Source: Planctomycetaceae bacterium UBA4732 (lineage in GTDB: Bacteria > Planctomycetota > Planctomycetia > Gemmatales > Gemmataceae). Taken from it: a stretch of DNA of 12,065 nt. Of this stretch, positions 5,093 through 12,065 are shown piece after piece. The stretch is taken from positions 1 to 12,065 of the forward strand of contig DHJA01000167.1 of NCBI GenBank assembly GCA_002404095.1, given 5' to 3'. Under the pieces are notes generated by a model, which ran no database searches, had not been told where the DNA came from, and saw only the letters and a program-made list of their open reading frames with translations. Numbering within the stretch: position 1 is the stretch's first letter; every line of letters begins with the position of its first letter. Position numbers and translations under genes: made by a program.

Positions 5093-7024
5093 ATGGCGAC
5101 GAAATTGGGGAAGATGGCCCGCAAGGCGAAGCGCTGGGCGATGGCCGGTTGTATCGTGTTGGGCGGAGCCGGTTCGGCGTGGGCGGGCAACGCGCCGCCC
5201 GTCTCGACCATGCTTCGATACCACCCTGCGCAGGAAGGCGTGAGCATCACCACTCCCAAACCGGAAGAAGAAGCCGGCTGCAAGGTGGAGTTGGTCAAGG
5301 GCGCCGGCAAGGGCAGCGGCTGGGCGCTCAAGGACGCCAACGGCAAGACCCTACGCGTCTTCTTCAGCCACGACCAAACAAACCTCGACGTTTGGTCCTA
5401 TTACAAAGACGGCGTAGAGGTCTACCGCGAGTCCGAGACCGAGGGCGGCGGTGCGACCGGCAAGGCCGACCAGTTCCGCTGGCTCAACGCCGACGGCATG
5501 AAGTGGGGCGTGGACGAGGCCAAGCACGGCCAAATCACGCACTGGAAGGCCATCTCGCCGGAGGAAGTCAGCCAGGAAATCCTGCACGCGCTGACAACCA
5601 AGGATTTCGCCCGCCTTCAGGCGCTGATGATCTCCGAGGCCGAGATGAAGCAGATCGGCCTGTCGGAAGAACAGGCCGCCCACATCCGCGACCTGGAAAA
5701 AGGCGCGGCGAGCAAGTTCCAGAAGACCATCGCCGATTTGCCCAAGCTCAGCTCCGGCAAGCCGACGTGGGTGCATCTGGAGACGGCCGCGCCGGAATGC
5801 ACCCCGGCTGAACCGGGCAGCAGCCGTCCCGAACTTCTCAAGTATTCGCACGGCTCCCTCCTGTTCGAGGTCGGCGGCGCCACCGAATGGGTGCAGACCG
5901 GCGAGATGATCCAGGTCGGTTCGGCCTGGCGCATCGTGGAAGGCCCGACGGCCGGCGCCGCGCCGGTCGAGACGACCACCGGGGCCGATAAGGTCGTTGG
6001 CGATAGCGATCCGAAGTTGATGGCCCTTATCAACGAGTTAACGGAGCTCGATAAGAAGACGCCGGACGGCTCCAACGCCGCCGCCAATCCGCTGATGGCG
6101 CGCCATCACATGCTCCGCGTCGATCAGTTGGAGAAGATCGCCGCGGCCGCCAAGCCGGACCAGCGCGAATCGTGGTATCGCCAGATGGCGGACAGCCTCA
6201 GCACGGCCGCCCAGAACAGCCCGGCCGGCGACACGGCGGCGATGAAGCGCCTGGTGGGCCTGGAAGAGAGCATGGCGAAGGTGATGCCGGGCAGCAACCT
6301 CGCGGCCTACGTCACCTACCGCGAGATGCAGGCCGAGTACGCCGTCCACATCAGCCAGGGAACAGGCACCAAGGAAAAGGAAGACTCCTTCGCCAAGGTG
6401 CAACAGGCGTGGGTGGATCGGCTGACCAAGTTCGTGGAGACCTATCCGAAAGCGGACGACACTCCGGATGCGCTACTTCAGCTTGGCATGGTCTGCGAGT
6501 TCTTGAACAAGGACGTGGAGGCCAAGAACTGGTATCTCGCGCTTGTGAAGCACTTCCCCGACGCGACGCAAGGTAAGAAGGCGGGCGGCTCCATTCGGCG
6601 GTTGGAGTCGGAGGGCCAGGCATTCAAGCTGGCCGGCCCGACCTTGGCCGATCCGAACGTCGTCTATGACATTGAGCAGGCCCACGGCAAGGTCGTGGTG
6701 GTCTACTACTGGGCGAGCTGGAACAGCCAGTCGGCCACCGACTTCAACAAGCTGAAGGCCATGATGGACACGGAAGGGAAGGACGTGGAGTTGGTGGCGA
6801 TCAACCTGGACAACACCATCAAAGAAGCCCGCGACTTCCTGACGCGCTCCCCGGCGGTTGGCGTCCACCTCTACCAAAACGGCGGTCTGGACAGCAAGTT
6901 GGCCAACGACTACGGCATCGTGGTATTGCCGGAGCTGTTCCTGATCGGCAAGGACGGCAAGGTCGTGAGCCGTAACGTCCAGATCAACAATCTGGAGGAT
7001 GAGGTCAAGAAGCTGTTGAAGTAA
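5093..7024 (+). CDS. secreted protein with TPR-like region and C-terminal thioredoxin-fold domain lacking CxxC
   Basis: The 643-residue protein begins at ATG 5093, with AAGGAG at 5081-5086 six bases upstream. A basic stretch then a hydrophobic core, WAMAGCIVLGGAGSAWA, form a Sec signal peptide with likely cleavage after residue 31. Residues ~35-320 have no family I recognise. Residues ~330-520 are helical and end in a tetratricopeptide-like pair (LTKFVETYPKADDTPDALLQ, then KNWYLALVKHFPDA). From ~515 follows a TlpA/redoxin-type fold: KVVVVYYWASWNSQS, LVAINLD, and a cis-proline-like VLPELFLIGKDGKV (P613). The usual WCxxC is WNSQS (residues 543-547), so both redox cysteines are gone; a disulfide reductase role is therefore unlikely, and a binding or scaffold role in the periplasm is more plausible. 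The frame is open upstream to 4628, but that part only translates the inverted repeat and the opposite gene. Confidence 0.85.
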   Translation: MATKLGKMARKAKRWAMAGCIVLGGAGSAWAGNAPPVSTMLRYHPAQEGVSITTPKPEEEAGCKVELVKGAGKGSGWALKDANGKTLRVFFSHDQTNLDVWSYYKDGVEVYRESETEGGGATGKADQFRWLNADGMKWGVDEAKHGQITHWKAISPEEVSQEILHALTTKDFARLQALMISEAEMKQIGLSEEQAAHIRDLEKGAASKFQKTIADLPKLSSGKPTWVHLETAAPECTPAEPGSSRPELLKYSHGSLLFEVGGATEWVQTGEMIQVGSAWRIVEGPTAGAAPVETTTGADKVVGDSDPKLMALINELTELDKKTPDGSNAAANPLMARHHMLRVDQLEKIAAAAKPDQRESWYRQMADSLSTAAQNSPAGDTAAMKRLVGLEESMAKVMPGSNLAAYVTYREMQAEYAVHISQGTGTKEKEDSFAKVQQAWVDRLTKFVETYPKADDTPDALLQLGMVCEFLNKDVEAKNWYLALVKHFPDATQGKKAGGSIRRLESEGQAFKLAGPTLADPNVVYDIEQAHGKVVVVYYWASWNSQSATDFNKLKAMMDTEGKDVELVAINLDNTIKEARDFLTRSPAVGVHLYQNGGLDSKLANDYGIVVLPELFLIGKDGKVVSRNVQINNLEDEVKKLLK

Positions 7025-7040
7025 GGTCGTCGAGCGACGG

Positions 7041-7104
7041 ATTACGGAGTCCAACAGGCGAAACGTCAAGACAGCTTGGCGTTTCGTCTGTTGGACTCCG
7101 TAAT
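7041..7104. terminator. 30-bp hairpin between convergent genes (bidirectional terminator or REP-like element)
   Basis: Arms 7041-7070 and 7075-7104 pair over all 30 positions, with two G-T pairs, around the loop ACAG. The outer end is ATTACGGAGTCCAACAG / CTGTTGGACTCCGTAAT. It starts 16 bases after the stop of the thioredoxin-like gene and touches the stop codon of the convergent nucleotidyltransferase gene (TAA at 7107-7105). The plus strand is followed by TTATTC, a poor T tract. It is unusually long for a plain terminator. Confidence 0.8.
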
Positions 7105-7881
7105 TTATTCTCCTGGAGAATCGAGATGAATTGCCTGGCCGGCCTTCACTCGTTCCACGAGGCGAAGGATCTCTTTTCCGCCTCCCCCAGGCCAGACCAT
7201 CTCCCCCAAGACTTCAAGCTTTTCGAGGTCGATCGGCTGACGGTCCTGGTCTGACGAATGAGTAACCATCCCCATGAAATCAGCGACGTCTAGTTGTCTC
7301 TTTCCCATGGGCCGTATCGGCGTGAGCATGGCCCCGTATTTGTTCGCCAGGGCAGCTTCCAGAGCCGGGACTCGGTATCGAAGACCTAGCTCCTTATTCT
7401 CCGTCCACACCGGGTCGGCCAAGGTTTCCTCCAAGTCCGCCCGATGCGGGTAGACGACGTCAATTACCGATTCTTTTTCTCCCTGAACGAAAAAGGCCGT
7501 GAGGCCGGTGAAGGCGCGTACTTCCAACTGCGGGTAGAGCGCCCGGACGGCGTTCACCGCGCGGCCGTAGTTCCGGCCTGCCTTGACGAGGATGTCCACA
7601 TCTTGCGTACTCCTCGGCCTGCCCGTCCATCCGCCGATGCCGTGGGCGCCGGTCAGGACGAAGGGGATGCGCTTTTGGGTCAGGGTTCGCAGGATCATGT
7701 TCAGATCGACCGGCGAAGGAGGCACTTGGTTGCTCCATTGTGAGCGGTATTGCCTTTGGAGGAAGTCGCTCAGTTGTACAGCGTCATCGTGAAGCAGATT
7801 GCGACGGGTGGCCTTCATCGCCTCCCATGCTGGGTCGCTTGATATGAAGTTGGCTCGTTGCATTGGTCGCTCGGTTTTCAT
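7105..7881 (-). CDS. nucleotidyltransferase, AbiEii/MNT-like, no cognate antitoxin gene seen
   Basis: The 258-residue protein carries the nucleotidyltransferase-fold signature FVLTGAHGIGGWTGRPRSTQ followed by DVDILV at residues 74-99: a Gly-rich turn, then the catalytic aspartates D94 and D96. A third aspartate in SVIDVVYPHR (D141) completes the usual triad. The region after residue ~160 (ALEAALANKYGAMLTPIR, then KRQLDVADF) resembles the helical part of AbiEii-like and related sugar- or nucleotide-transferring NTases. Family members include AbiEii toxins, which modify tRNA with nucleotides, and MNT-type antitoxins; an AbiEi or HEPN partner is not next to it, so a toxin role is not supported. 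Two starts are possible, ATG 7881 and ATG 7863; neither has a strong ribosome binding site. It is convergent with the thioredoxin-like gene and divergent from the glycoside hydrolase. Confidence 0.72.
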   Translation of the reverse strand: MKTERPMQRANFISSDPAWEAMKATRRNLLHDDAVQLSDFLQRQYRSQWSNQVPPSPVDLNMILRTLTQKRIPFVLTGAHGIGGWTGRPRSTQDVDILVKAGRNYGRAVNAVRALYPQLEVRAFTGLTAFFVQGEKESVIDVVYPHRADLEETLADPVWTENKELGLRYRVPALEAALANKYGAMLTPIRPMGKRQLDVADFMGMVTHSSDQDRQPIDLEKLEVLGEMVWPGGGGKEILRLVERVKAGQAIHLDSPGE

Positions 7882-7903
7882 TTTCGGCCGCGCCTAAACT
7901 TTC

Positions 7904-7912
7904 TGCTATGCT
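7904..7912 (+). promoter_or_regulatory. possible extended -10 element for the glycoside hydrolase gene
   Basis: TGCTATGCT fits the TGnTATnnT pattern of an extended -10 and lies 62 bases before ATG 7975 in the 93-base divergent gap. No convincing -35 is visible at 16-18 bases upstream, so the call is weak. Confidence 0.25.
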
Positions 7913-7974
7913 ACCTCAAATACCTACTGCGAACCAGTGAACAATCGCTGGGCGCGACCAATGTAAGGGAACCA

Positions 7975-9048
7975 ATGTCCCGATGCCTATTGCTAGCATT
8001 TGGCTGTTTGGCGGCTAACGCAAGTGCGGGCTTCGCCAAGGACATGGAACAAGTCCAAGTCGCCAAGGACAAGCATTCCTTCATCCTCGCCGACTCCGGT
8101 CGTCGCTTCATCCCGTGGGGCTTCAACTACGACCACGACGCCGCCGGCCGGCTCATTGAAGACTATTGGGATGGCGAATGGGCGAAAGTCGAAAAGGATT
8201 TCGCCGACATGCACAAACTTGGGGCGAACGTCGTCCGCATCCACCTCCAGTTCGGCAAGTTCATGGACGCCGCGGACAAGCCCAACGACAAGCAGCTTGA
8301 CCGCCTCGGCGACTTGCTCAAATTGGCCGAGCGCGAACGCCTTTACCTCGACCTGACCGGCCTCGCCTGCTACCACAAGAAAGACATACCCGCCTGGTAT
8401 GACAAGCTCGCCGAAAAGGAGCGCTGGGACGCGCAGGGCCACTTCTGGGAAGCCGTCGCCGGACGCTGCGCCAAAAGCGACGCCGTTTTCTGCTATGACC
8501 TGATGAACGAGGCGATTCCTCCCGGCAAAAAGGTCGCCCCCGGCGGCTGGCTGGTAGACGCGCCGCTCGGCGATTCCTACTTCGTCCAGTTCATCAGCCT
8601 CGACCCCGGCGACCGCACGCCGTTGGAGGTCGAGCGGCAGTGGATTCATCGTCTGACGGGCGCGATCCATGAAAAGGATAAACGCCATCTCATTACGCTT
8701 GGAATGATGCCTTTTATCCCTGACCGCAAAGTCTTCGACGACCTCGATTTCGTCAGCGTCCATATCTATCCGCAGGTGAAAAAGGTCAAGGAGTCGCTGG
8801 ATACGCTGAAGGCGTTCGCCGCCTTCGGCAAACCGGTGCTGATCGAGGAAACGTTCCCGCTGTCGTGTTCGATGCTTGAGTTTGAAGAGTTCATTGACAA
8901 ATCAGACAAGATCACGGCCGGCTGGATCGGCTTTTTTTGGGGTCAGACGCCGGACGACTTGAAAAACTCCAAGTCAATCGGGGACGTTGTAACGCGCAGC
9001 TGGCTGGAGTTCTTCCAGAAGAAGAGCAAAGCGATGCGCGGCGAATGA
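7975..9048 (+). CDS. secreted glycoside hydrolase, GH5-like (cellulase-type TIM barrel)
   Basis: The 357-residue protein starts at ATG 7975, preceded by TAAGGGA at 7964-7970; an in-frame start at 7858 overlaps the divergent gene and is less likely. MSRCLLLAFGCLAANASAGFA is a Sec signal peptide, so it acts outside the cytoplasm. The mature part opens with FILADSGRRFIPWGFNYDHD, the typical first barrel strand of GH5-like enzymes, then GANVVRIHLQF (strand 2 with its arginine). FCYDLMNEAI supplies the acid/base E179 after N178, FVSVHIYP the conserved His-Tyr strand, and KPVLIEETF the nucleophile, probably E292. WIGFFWGQTPDD is the last barrel strand with its substrate-binding tryptophan. Both catalytic glutamates are present, so it should cleave a beta-linked glycan; the substrate cannot be read from the sequence. 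It is a single-gene unit ended by the hairpin at 9056-9103. Confidence 0.85.
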   Translation: MSRCLLLAFGCLAANASAGFAKDMEQVQVAKDKHSFILADSGRRFIPWGFNYDHDAAGRLIEDYWDGEWAKVEKDFADMHKLGANVVRIHLQFGKFMDAADKPNDKQLDRLGDLLKLAERERLYLDLTGLACYHKKDIPAWYDKLAEKERWDAQGHFWEAVAGRCAKSDAVFCYDLMNEAIPPGKKVAPGGWLVDAPLGDSYFVQFISLDPGDRTPLEVERQWIHRLTGAIHEKDKRHLITLGMMPFIPDRKVFDDLDFVSVHIYPQVKKVKESLDTLKAFAAFGKPVLIEETFPLSCSMLEFEEFIDKSDKITAGWIGFFWGQTPDDLKNSKSIGDVVTRSWLEFFQKKSKAMRGE

Positions 9049-9055
9049 CCTGTTC

Positions 9056-9103
9056 AGCCCTGTTTACGTTTCGCGCGATCATCCGCGAAACGTAAACAGG
9101 GCT
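9056..9103. terminator. perfect 20-bp inverted repeat after the glycoside hydrolase gene
   Basis: AGCCCTGTTTACGTTTCGCG (9056-9075) and its exact reverse complement (9084-9103) enclose the 8 bases CGATCATC. It begins 8 bases after the stop codon, where a terminator belongs, but the following AAACAAATAC is A-rich, not T-rich. It may act as a transcript-end stabiliser or be a REP-like element. Confidence 0.75.
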
Positions 9104-9222
9104 AAACAAATACGCTGTCGCAAGAAATCCGCGCGTTTCCCGTCCCCGTCGCTTGCATCCCGCCAATCCCGACCTACTCTTTAGCAGCTTGGCTCGTAGC
9201 TCCCGCGCACCCGGAGGCCGCC

Positions 9223-10131
9223 GTGATCCACTGCTGCATCGGCATCATGGCCTACAATGAAGAGGCGAATATACGCCTTCTCTTGCAGGCGTTGCTCGTT
9301 CAGAAGACGGAGAAAGTCGCCATCGACGAAATCGTCGTCGTGGCCAGCGGCTGCACGGACGGAACCGAGGACATCGTAAGGGAGTATGTGGCCATCGACC
9401 CGCGCGTGCGATTGCTGAGTCAGCCGCGCAAGGAAGGCAAGGCTTCGGCGGTCAATCTCCTGCTGCGAAACACCGAATGCGAGGTGGTCGTGCTGGAAAG
9501 CGCCGACACCTTGCCGTTGGAAAATACCATTGAGGCGCTGGTTTCTCCCATGACCGACCCCAAGGTCGGAATGGTAGGTGGGCGGCCGGTGCCGGTCAAC
9601 TCTCCCAACCAGTTCATGGGCTACGGGGCGCATCTAGTGTGGGAGCTTCATCATCAGATGTCGCTGCGCCACCCGAAGATGGGCGAGGTGATCGCCTTCC
9701 GCAACATTTTCGCGCAAATCCCGCACGATTCAGCCGTGGACGAAGCCAGCATCGAGCCGCTCATCATCGGCCAGGGGCTGCGTCTGCACTACGCGCCCGA
9801 GGCGGTGGTGTTCAATAAAGGCCCGGAAACCGCGGCGGAGTTTGTCAAGCGCCGAAGGGGGAATTTCGCCGGACACCTCTATGTCAAGGAAACCCTTGGC
9901 TACAAGGTGTCCACGATGAGCGGGACGCGGGTCGGCTGGCTCTTTCTCACGAATTTCAAGTGGGAATGGCGCTGGTTCTGCTGGGCGCCCGGCATCGCCG
10001 CCTTAGAGGTCTACGTCCGCCTGTTGGGAACATATGACTACACGATCTGCAAACGGAAGCCGTACAACTGGGTCATCGCCCCATCGACCAAGCAGTTGTC
10101 GAAGCCCAAGCAGCTGACCGGGACGCTCTGA
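9223..10131 (+). CDS. family 2 glycosyltransferase
   Basis: This is a 302-residue GT-A fold transferase. It starts at GTG 9223, chosen because GGAGG lies at 9213-9217 five bases upstream and the first beta strand follows at once (IHCCIGIMAYNEEANI). Motifs are YNEE at 11-14, EIVVVASGCTDGT at 36-48 (nucleotide binding), VVVLESADTLP at 88-98 in the place of the metal-binding DxD (reading SAD), GMVGGRPVPV at 116-125 and KRRRGNFAGH at 209-218 in the place of the usual QxxRW. The C-terminus includes an aromatic and hydrophobic stretch (residues ~243-275, GWLFLTNFKWEWRWFCWAPG and following) that may associate with the membrane. It is the first gene of a probable operon with the methyltransferase (62 bases on) and the radical SAM gene, so it likely adds a sugar in the same pathway. 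Sugar and acceptor are unknown. Confidence 0.87.
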   Translation: MIHCCIGIMAYNEEANIRLLLQALLVQKTEKVAIDEIVVVASGCTDGTEDIVREYVAIDPRVRLLSQPRKEGKASAVNLLLRNTECEVVVLESADTLPLENTIEALVSPMTDPKVGMVGGRPVPVNSPNQFMGYGAHLVWELHHQMSLRHPKMGEVIAFRNIFAQIPHDSAVDEASIEPLIIGQGLRLHYAPEAVVFNKGPETAAEFVKRRRGNFAGHLYVKETLGYKVSTMSGTRVGWLFLTNFKWEWRWFCWAPGIAALEVYVRLLGTYDYTICKRKPYNWVIAPSTKQLSKPKQLTGTL

Positions 10132-10157
10132 GCCGCGCTCCCCTTCGGGTCGCGGCT
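10131..10157. repeat. hairpin in the glycosyltransferase-methyltransferase gap
   Basis: AGCCGCG (10131-10137) pairs with CGCGGCT (10151-10157); the loop region CTCCCCTTCGGGT holds a nested CCC/GGG or UUCG-capped stem. It overlaps the last base of the upstream stop codon and has no T tail. It could be a partial attenuator, an mRNA stability element, or a REP-like unit. Confidence 0.55.
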
Positions 10158-10193
10158 AAACGGCGCACCCCCTCCCGCAAGGAACCGCACGCT

Positions 10194-11060
10194 ATGTCCG
10201 TCACACTGGAATCGCCGGCCGTGGAAGCGCCGATCACGCGGGTCGATACCGGACTCGGCACCACCTACGAGCGCTGGGCCGTCAACCGTCTGCTGTCGCG
10301 GCTGGTTGCCGAACTGGACGTACACACGCTGGTCGAGGGGCCGGACGACGGCATGTGCGGCATTGCCGGGCTGAACAGTCTGGTTGCCGGCTTGCAAGAT
10401 GTGCGCGTCTCGCTGGTGTTGCCTTCATTGGAACGGGCGGCCCTCACGAAGACCGTCTGGGAACACCATGCGCCGCACGCGCGGCTGGAGATTATTGAAG
10501 AATGGGACGGCCGTCACCTGCCGTTCGAGGACGGCGCCTTCGACCTGGCCTGGAACTTCAACATCATGACGCGGCCGGATGACCCGCAAGCTTTGCTCAA
10601 CGAGATGGCGCGCGTCAGCCGGAAGTATGTGTTGATCTTCGTGCCCAATCGCATGAACTATGCCTTCTGGCTGCATCGGCTGCACCATTGGGTCGCCAAC
10701 GAACCGTGGGACCACGGCCGCATCGACTTGATGCACGCCGATGCGTGGCGCGACCTGTTCGCCAAGGCGGGTATGGAGATAAAACAGACCTTTCATGTCG
10801 ATTGTCCGTGGTGGCCGGACATTGTGGACGCCGGCCAGCTGATCCGTGATTTCTTTCCGTTCCTCAATGGTCTCGCACGGCGCGCCTCCCCCGCGAACCG
10901 TTACCGCTGGACCCCGGAGGAACTTCCCTACTACGAGCCAGCGGCCCACGCCGAAGTCCACGCGCGCATGGGCCGCCTGGGCTTCTTTGAAAACACGCGG
11001 TTGACGTGGCTCAAGCAACGGTTCGCCCATCACGTGGGCGTCCTCGGAGTGAAAGTTTAA
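10194..11060 (+). CDS. class I SAM-dependent methyltransferase (type 11-like)
   Basis: The 288-residue protein starts at ATG 10194 with AAGGA at 10180-10184. The Rossmann-fold order is visible: VHTLVEGPDDGMCGIAGL at 43-60 occupies the SAM-binding glycine loop (less canonical than GxGxG), VRVSLVLPSLE at 70-80 the second strand with its acidic end, and LEIIEEWDGRHLPFEDGAFD at 98-117 with LAWNFNIMTRPDD at 118-130 the post-II and motif IV region. LLNEMARVSRKYVLIFVPNR at 134-153 is the motif V/VI helix and strand of type 11 enzymes. The C-terminal ~130 residues are Trp/His-rich (LHRLHHWVANEPWDHG) and probably form the acceptor pocket. No signal peptide is seen. It lies between a glycosyltransferase and a radical SAM gene with 62- and 16-base gaps, so it likely methylates an intermediate or sugar of that pathway; the substrate is unknown. 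Confidence 0.8.
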   Translation: MSVTLESPAVEAPITRVDTGLGTTYERWAVNRLLSRLVAELDVHTLVEGPDDGMCGIAGLNSLVAGLQDVRVSLVLPSLERAALTKTVWEHHAPHARLEIIEEWDGRHLPFEDGAFDLAWNFNIMTRPDDPQALLNEMARVSRKYVLIFVPNRMNYAFWLHRLHHWVANEPWDHGRIDLMHADAWRDLFAKAGMEIKQTFHVDCPWWPDIVDAGQLIRDFFPFLNGLARRASPANRYRWTPEELPYYEPAAHAEVHARMGRLGFFENTRLTWLKQRFAHHVGVLGVKV

Positions 11061-11076
11061 CGCAGGAATATCCCCT

Positions 11077-12065
11077 ATGAAGACGATGGCCGGAGTGCTG
11101 GCCCGAATCCCCCTGTTCAAGCTGTACCGCAGTTTCGGCTGGCCGCGTTTGTTGCCGCTCAACATCACGCTGTCGCCGTCGCCGCGCTGCAACTCGCGCT
11201 GCCTCACCTGCAATATCTGGATGAAGCGCGAGAACGAATTAACGCTCGACGAGTGGGACAAAGTGCTGCGCTCGCTCGGCAAGGCGCCCTACTGGTTCAC
11301 CGTCAGCGGCGGCGAACCATTCATGTTCCAGGGCGTCGTCGAACTCTGCCAAATGGCCTACCAATACTGCGAGCCGGGCATTATCAACATCCCGACTAAT
11401 AGCATCCTTTCGACCATCCCCGACAAGGTGCGCCGCATTGCCGAGTCGTGCCCCAAGAGCCGGCTCATCATCAACCTGTCGCTGGACGGCATCGGTGAGA
11501 AACACGACTACATTCGCGGCGTACCGGGCAATTTCAAGAAATTCGAGGAGCGGCTGAAGCAGCTGCTTGAACTGCGCGAAAGCCTGCCCAACCTGACGCT
11601 TGGCATCCATTCCGTAGTGTCCACGTTCAGCGTCGGCCATCTCGATGAGATCATGGAGTACGCCGACCAATCCGGCGTCGATCAGTTCATCACGGAAATC
11701 GCTGAACCGCGCGTCGAGCTGGACACAGTCGGCCTGCCGATTACGCCGGATAAGAAGTCCTATACCAAGGCGATTAACAAGCTGATCGATCATGTAAACA
11801 ACCGGCCGTATAAGGGCATTTCCAAGATCACGGAGGCGTTTCGCGTTCAGTATTACAAGCTGGTCAAGCGCATTTTGGATGAAGAAGATCAAGTAATACC
11901 CTGTTACGCGGGCTGGGCCAGCGGCCACATCTACGGCGACGGCACCGTATGGCCGTGTTGCGTCCGCGCCGACAAGCTCGGCAACCTCCGCGACCACAAT
12001 TACGATTTCGGCGCCATCTGGTTCGGCGACAAGATTAGGGAAGTGCGGCGGAGCATCGCGGCTAA
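11077..12065 (+). CDS. radical SAM protein with SPASM-like C-terminal cysteines, 3'-partial
   Basis: The frame opens at ATG 11077, 16 bases after the methyltransferase stop, with AGGA at 11064-11067, and runs off the window without a stop; 329 residues are visible. SPRCNSRCLTC gives the CX3CX2C motif (C38, C42, C45) that binds the [4Fe-4S] cluster cleaving S-adenosylmethionine. VSGGEPF (77-82) is the GGE motif that binds the SAM amino group, and IINLSLDGIGEKHDYIRGVP (131-150) is a conserved barrel strand and loop. CYAGWASGHIYGDGTVWPCC (276-295) brings further cysteines C276, C294 and C295, as in SPASM or twitch domains with an auxiliary cluster; IYGDGTVWPC is typical of that region. Such enzymes modify peptides, sugars, lipids or nucleotides. 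Placement after a glycosyltransferase and a methyltransferase points to a small-molecule or glycan pathway rather than a ribosomal peptide, and no precursor peptide gene is visible. Confidence 0.9.
   Translation, partial: MKTMAGVLARIPLFKLYRSFGWPRLLPLNITLSPSPRCNSRCLTCNIWMKRENELTLDEWDKVLRSLGKAPYWFTVSGGEPFMFQGVVELCQMAYQYCEPGIINIPTNSILSTIPDKVRRIAESCPKSRLIINLSLDGIGEKHDYIRGVPGNFKKFEERLKQLLELRESLPNLTLGIHSVVSTFSVGHLDEIMEYADQSGVDQFITEIAEPRVELDTVGLPITPDKKSYTKAINKLIDHVNNRPYKGISKITEAFRVQYYKLVKRILDEEDQVIPCYAGWASGHIYGDGTVWPCCVRADKLGNLRDHNYDFGAIWFGDKIREVRRSIAA

Noticed and set aside
7858..7974. Upstream start for the glycoside hydrolase at 7858
   Set aside because: It would overlap the divergent gene; ATG 7975 has a ribosome binding site and begins a clean signal peptide.

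Overview
The window looks like chromosomal DNA from a GC-rich bacterium, most likely a planctomycete. The pointers are a REP-like inverted pair whose units read CCGGGGGC-GTAA-GCCCCCGG (a type I associate with Pirellulales-like genomes), a DUF3500 protein, a secreted thioredoxin-fold protein of a style common in that phylum, and a fragment of a Pnkp-type RNA-repair enzyme. The assignment is inference from content; no phylogenetic marker is complete here.

Left part (1-4140). A 5'-truncated DUF3500 gene is followed by a reverse transcriptase (RT) locus. The RT reads as one protein of about 693 residues only if a single base is skipped in a T5 run at 1641-1645: the N-terminal fingers lie in one frame, and the catalytic motifs FDL, PQG and YVDD plus a long C-terminal extension lie in the next. 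Its architecture matches the Abi/UG (defence-associated) RTs rather than group II introns, retrons or diversity-generating retroelements. The flanking non-coding DNA contains hairpins. Beyond it lies a headless C-terminal piece of a polynucleotide kinase-phosphatase/ligase gene, then a strong terminator hairpin and tRNA-Leu(CAG) on the minus strand with a readable promoter.

Middle part (4193-9103). A minus-strand TIGR04283-type glycosyltransferase diverges, across the REP pair, from a plus-strand secreted protein with a C-terminal thioredoxin fold lacking both CxxC cysteines. That gene converges on a minus-strand orphan nucleotidyltransferase of the AbiEii/MNT type across a 30-bp hairpin. The nucleotidyltransferase diverges from a secreted GH5-like glycoside hydrolase, which ends at another perfect hairpin.

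Right part (9223-12065). Three closely spaced plus-strand genes (family 2 glycosyltransferase, class I methyltransferase, radical SAM enzyme with extra C-terminal cysteines, cut off by the window edge) look like the start of a biosynthetic operon for a glycan or other modified surface or secondary product.

The most interesting item is the RT locus: an apparently frameshifted defence-type RT with structured flanks, next to a broken RNA-repair gene and close to a tRNA 3' end.
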